A stretch of 64,000 nt of DNA, from positions 26,211,189 through 26,275,188 of the forward strand of contig JAJEKV010000001.1 in the NCBI GenBank assembly GCA_021234155.1, written 5' to 3'. The notes below the pieces were generated by a model that worked only from the letters and a program-made list of their open reading frames with translations, made no database searches and was not told where the DNA came from. Each line of letters begins with the position of its first letter. The first letter of the stretch is position 1. This stretch comes from Isoetes taiwanensis (Eukaryota > Streptophyta > Lycopodiopsida > Isoetales > Isoetaceae). The position numbers were made by a program, and so were the translations under genes. Of the stretch, positions 63,785-64,000 are shown one piece after another.

Positions 63785-64000
63785 CTAGAGCTTCAAAGAG
63801 GACAAAAATATCTCCATCTTCCACAACATCAACTAATGGAACATCTTTGTCAGATGCAAACAATACATCTTCAATCTGTTCTTCTTCTTCATTAGATGTA
63901 CTATTAGCTATTAGCACCAAGACTTTGATATTCCAGGTACCAACATGGAGCAGATTTTCACAACTTTTCTAGCAGTATCCTGCAAGCAGGGCGAAAACAA
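63785..64000 (-). other. Acidic coding-like segment at the window edge
   Basis: The minus-strand frame 63920-63726 (SNEEEEQIEDVLFASDKDVP, LVDVVEDGDIFVLFEALDD) abuts the split ORF in a different frame. A splice or frameshift near 63780 could join them. It continues beyond what can be judged here. Confidence 0.35.

Overview
The window is nuclear DNA of a land plant: spliced genes with GT-AG and a few GC-AG introns, plastid- and mitochondrion-type targeted proteins, PPR fragments, plant L1 LINEs (DUF4283 and zf-RVT domains), a Ty3/Gypsy element and a Helitron. The AT-rich, TE-filled context and the style of the PPR relics suggest a seed-free vascular plant such as a fern. That species-level guess is inference only.

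Host genes. Three genes can be modelled exon by exon: a chloroplast-type MRS2/CorA Mg2+ transporter (MRS2-11/MGT10 type, 765-4848, +, 13 exons), a PARN poly(A)-specific ribonuclease (8452-11415, -, 7 exons, 744 codons), and a GRF-interacting factor (GIF/AN3, 53513-55362, +). Everything else of host origin is broken: PPR relics at about 12.0-12.5, 15.6-16.0 and 36.0-36.4 kb, an ankyrin-repeat pseudogene (13.3-14.2 kb), scrambled aspartate aminotransferase exons (17.2-18.4 and 29.5-30.1 kb), an IQD fragment (49.3-50.0 kb), a DRT111/SPF45 exon (56.3 kb), sulfate-transporter STAS exons (57.3-57.6 kb), a decayed plastid trnF-like sequence (56.7 kb) and an unidentified ORF split by an L1 (61.2-63.8 kb).

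Mobile DNA. An 11.1-kb Ty3/Gypsy element (18420-29542, minus-sense) sits inside an aminotransferase exon with a 5-bp target duplication, and carries a long extra ORF between integrase and its 3' LTR. A 4.9-kb Helitron (47691-52571) carries the IQD fragment. A 2.2-kb L1 with an inverted 5' part (61471-63626) is bracketed by a 15-bp target duplication. A foldback with 80-bp arms lies at 31859-32230.

The most unusual region is 36.7-46.3 kb. Long (CT)n tracts alternate with same-orientation insertions: several copies of an APE-endonuclease LINE with a C-terminal CCHC finger, a tRNA-derived SINE with a similar 3' tail, and two copies of a 1.5-2.1 kb unit. Every insertion begins and ends in a pyrimidine microsatellite. 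The simplest reading is a LINE lineage (with a SINE partner) that inserts into (TC)n arrays, repeatedly re-targeting its own flanks.

Several broken frames (GIF, IQD, LINE) hinge on single-base indels, and the two Gypsy LTRs differ by many short indels. Consensus error in the assembly is therefore a live alternative to real decay at these places.
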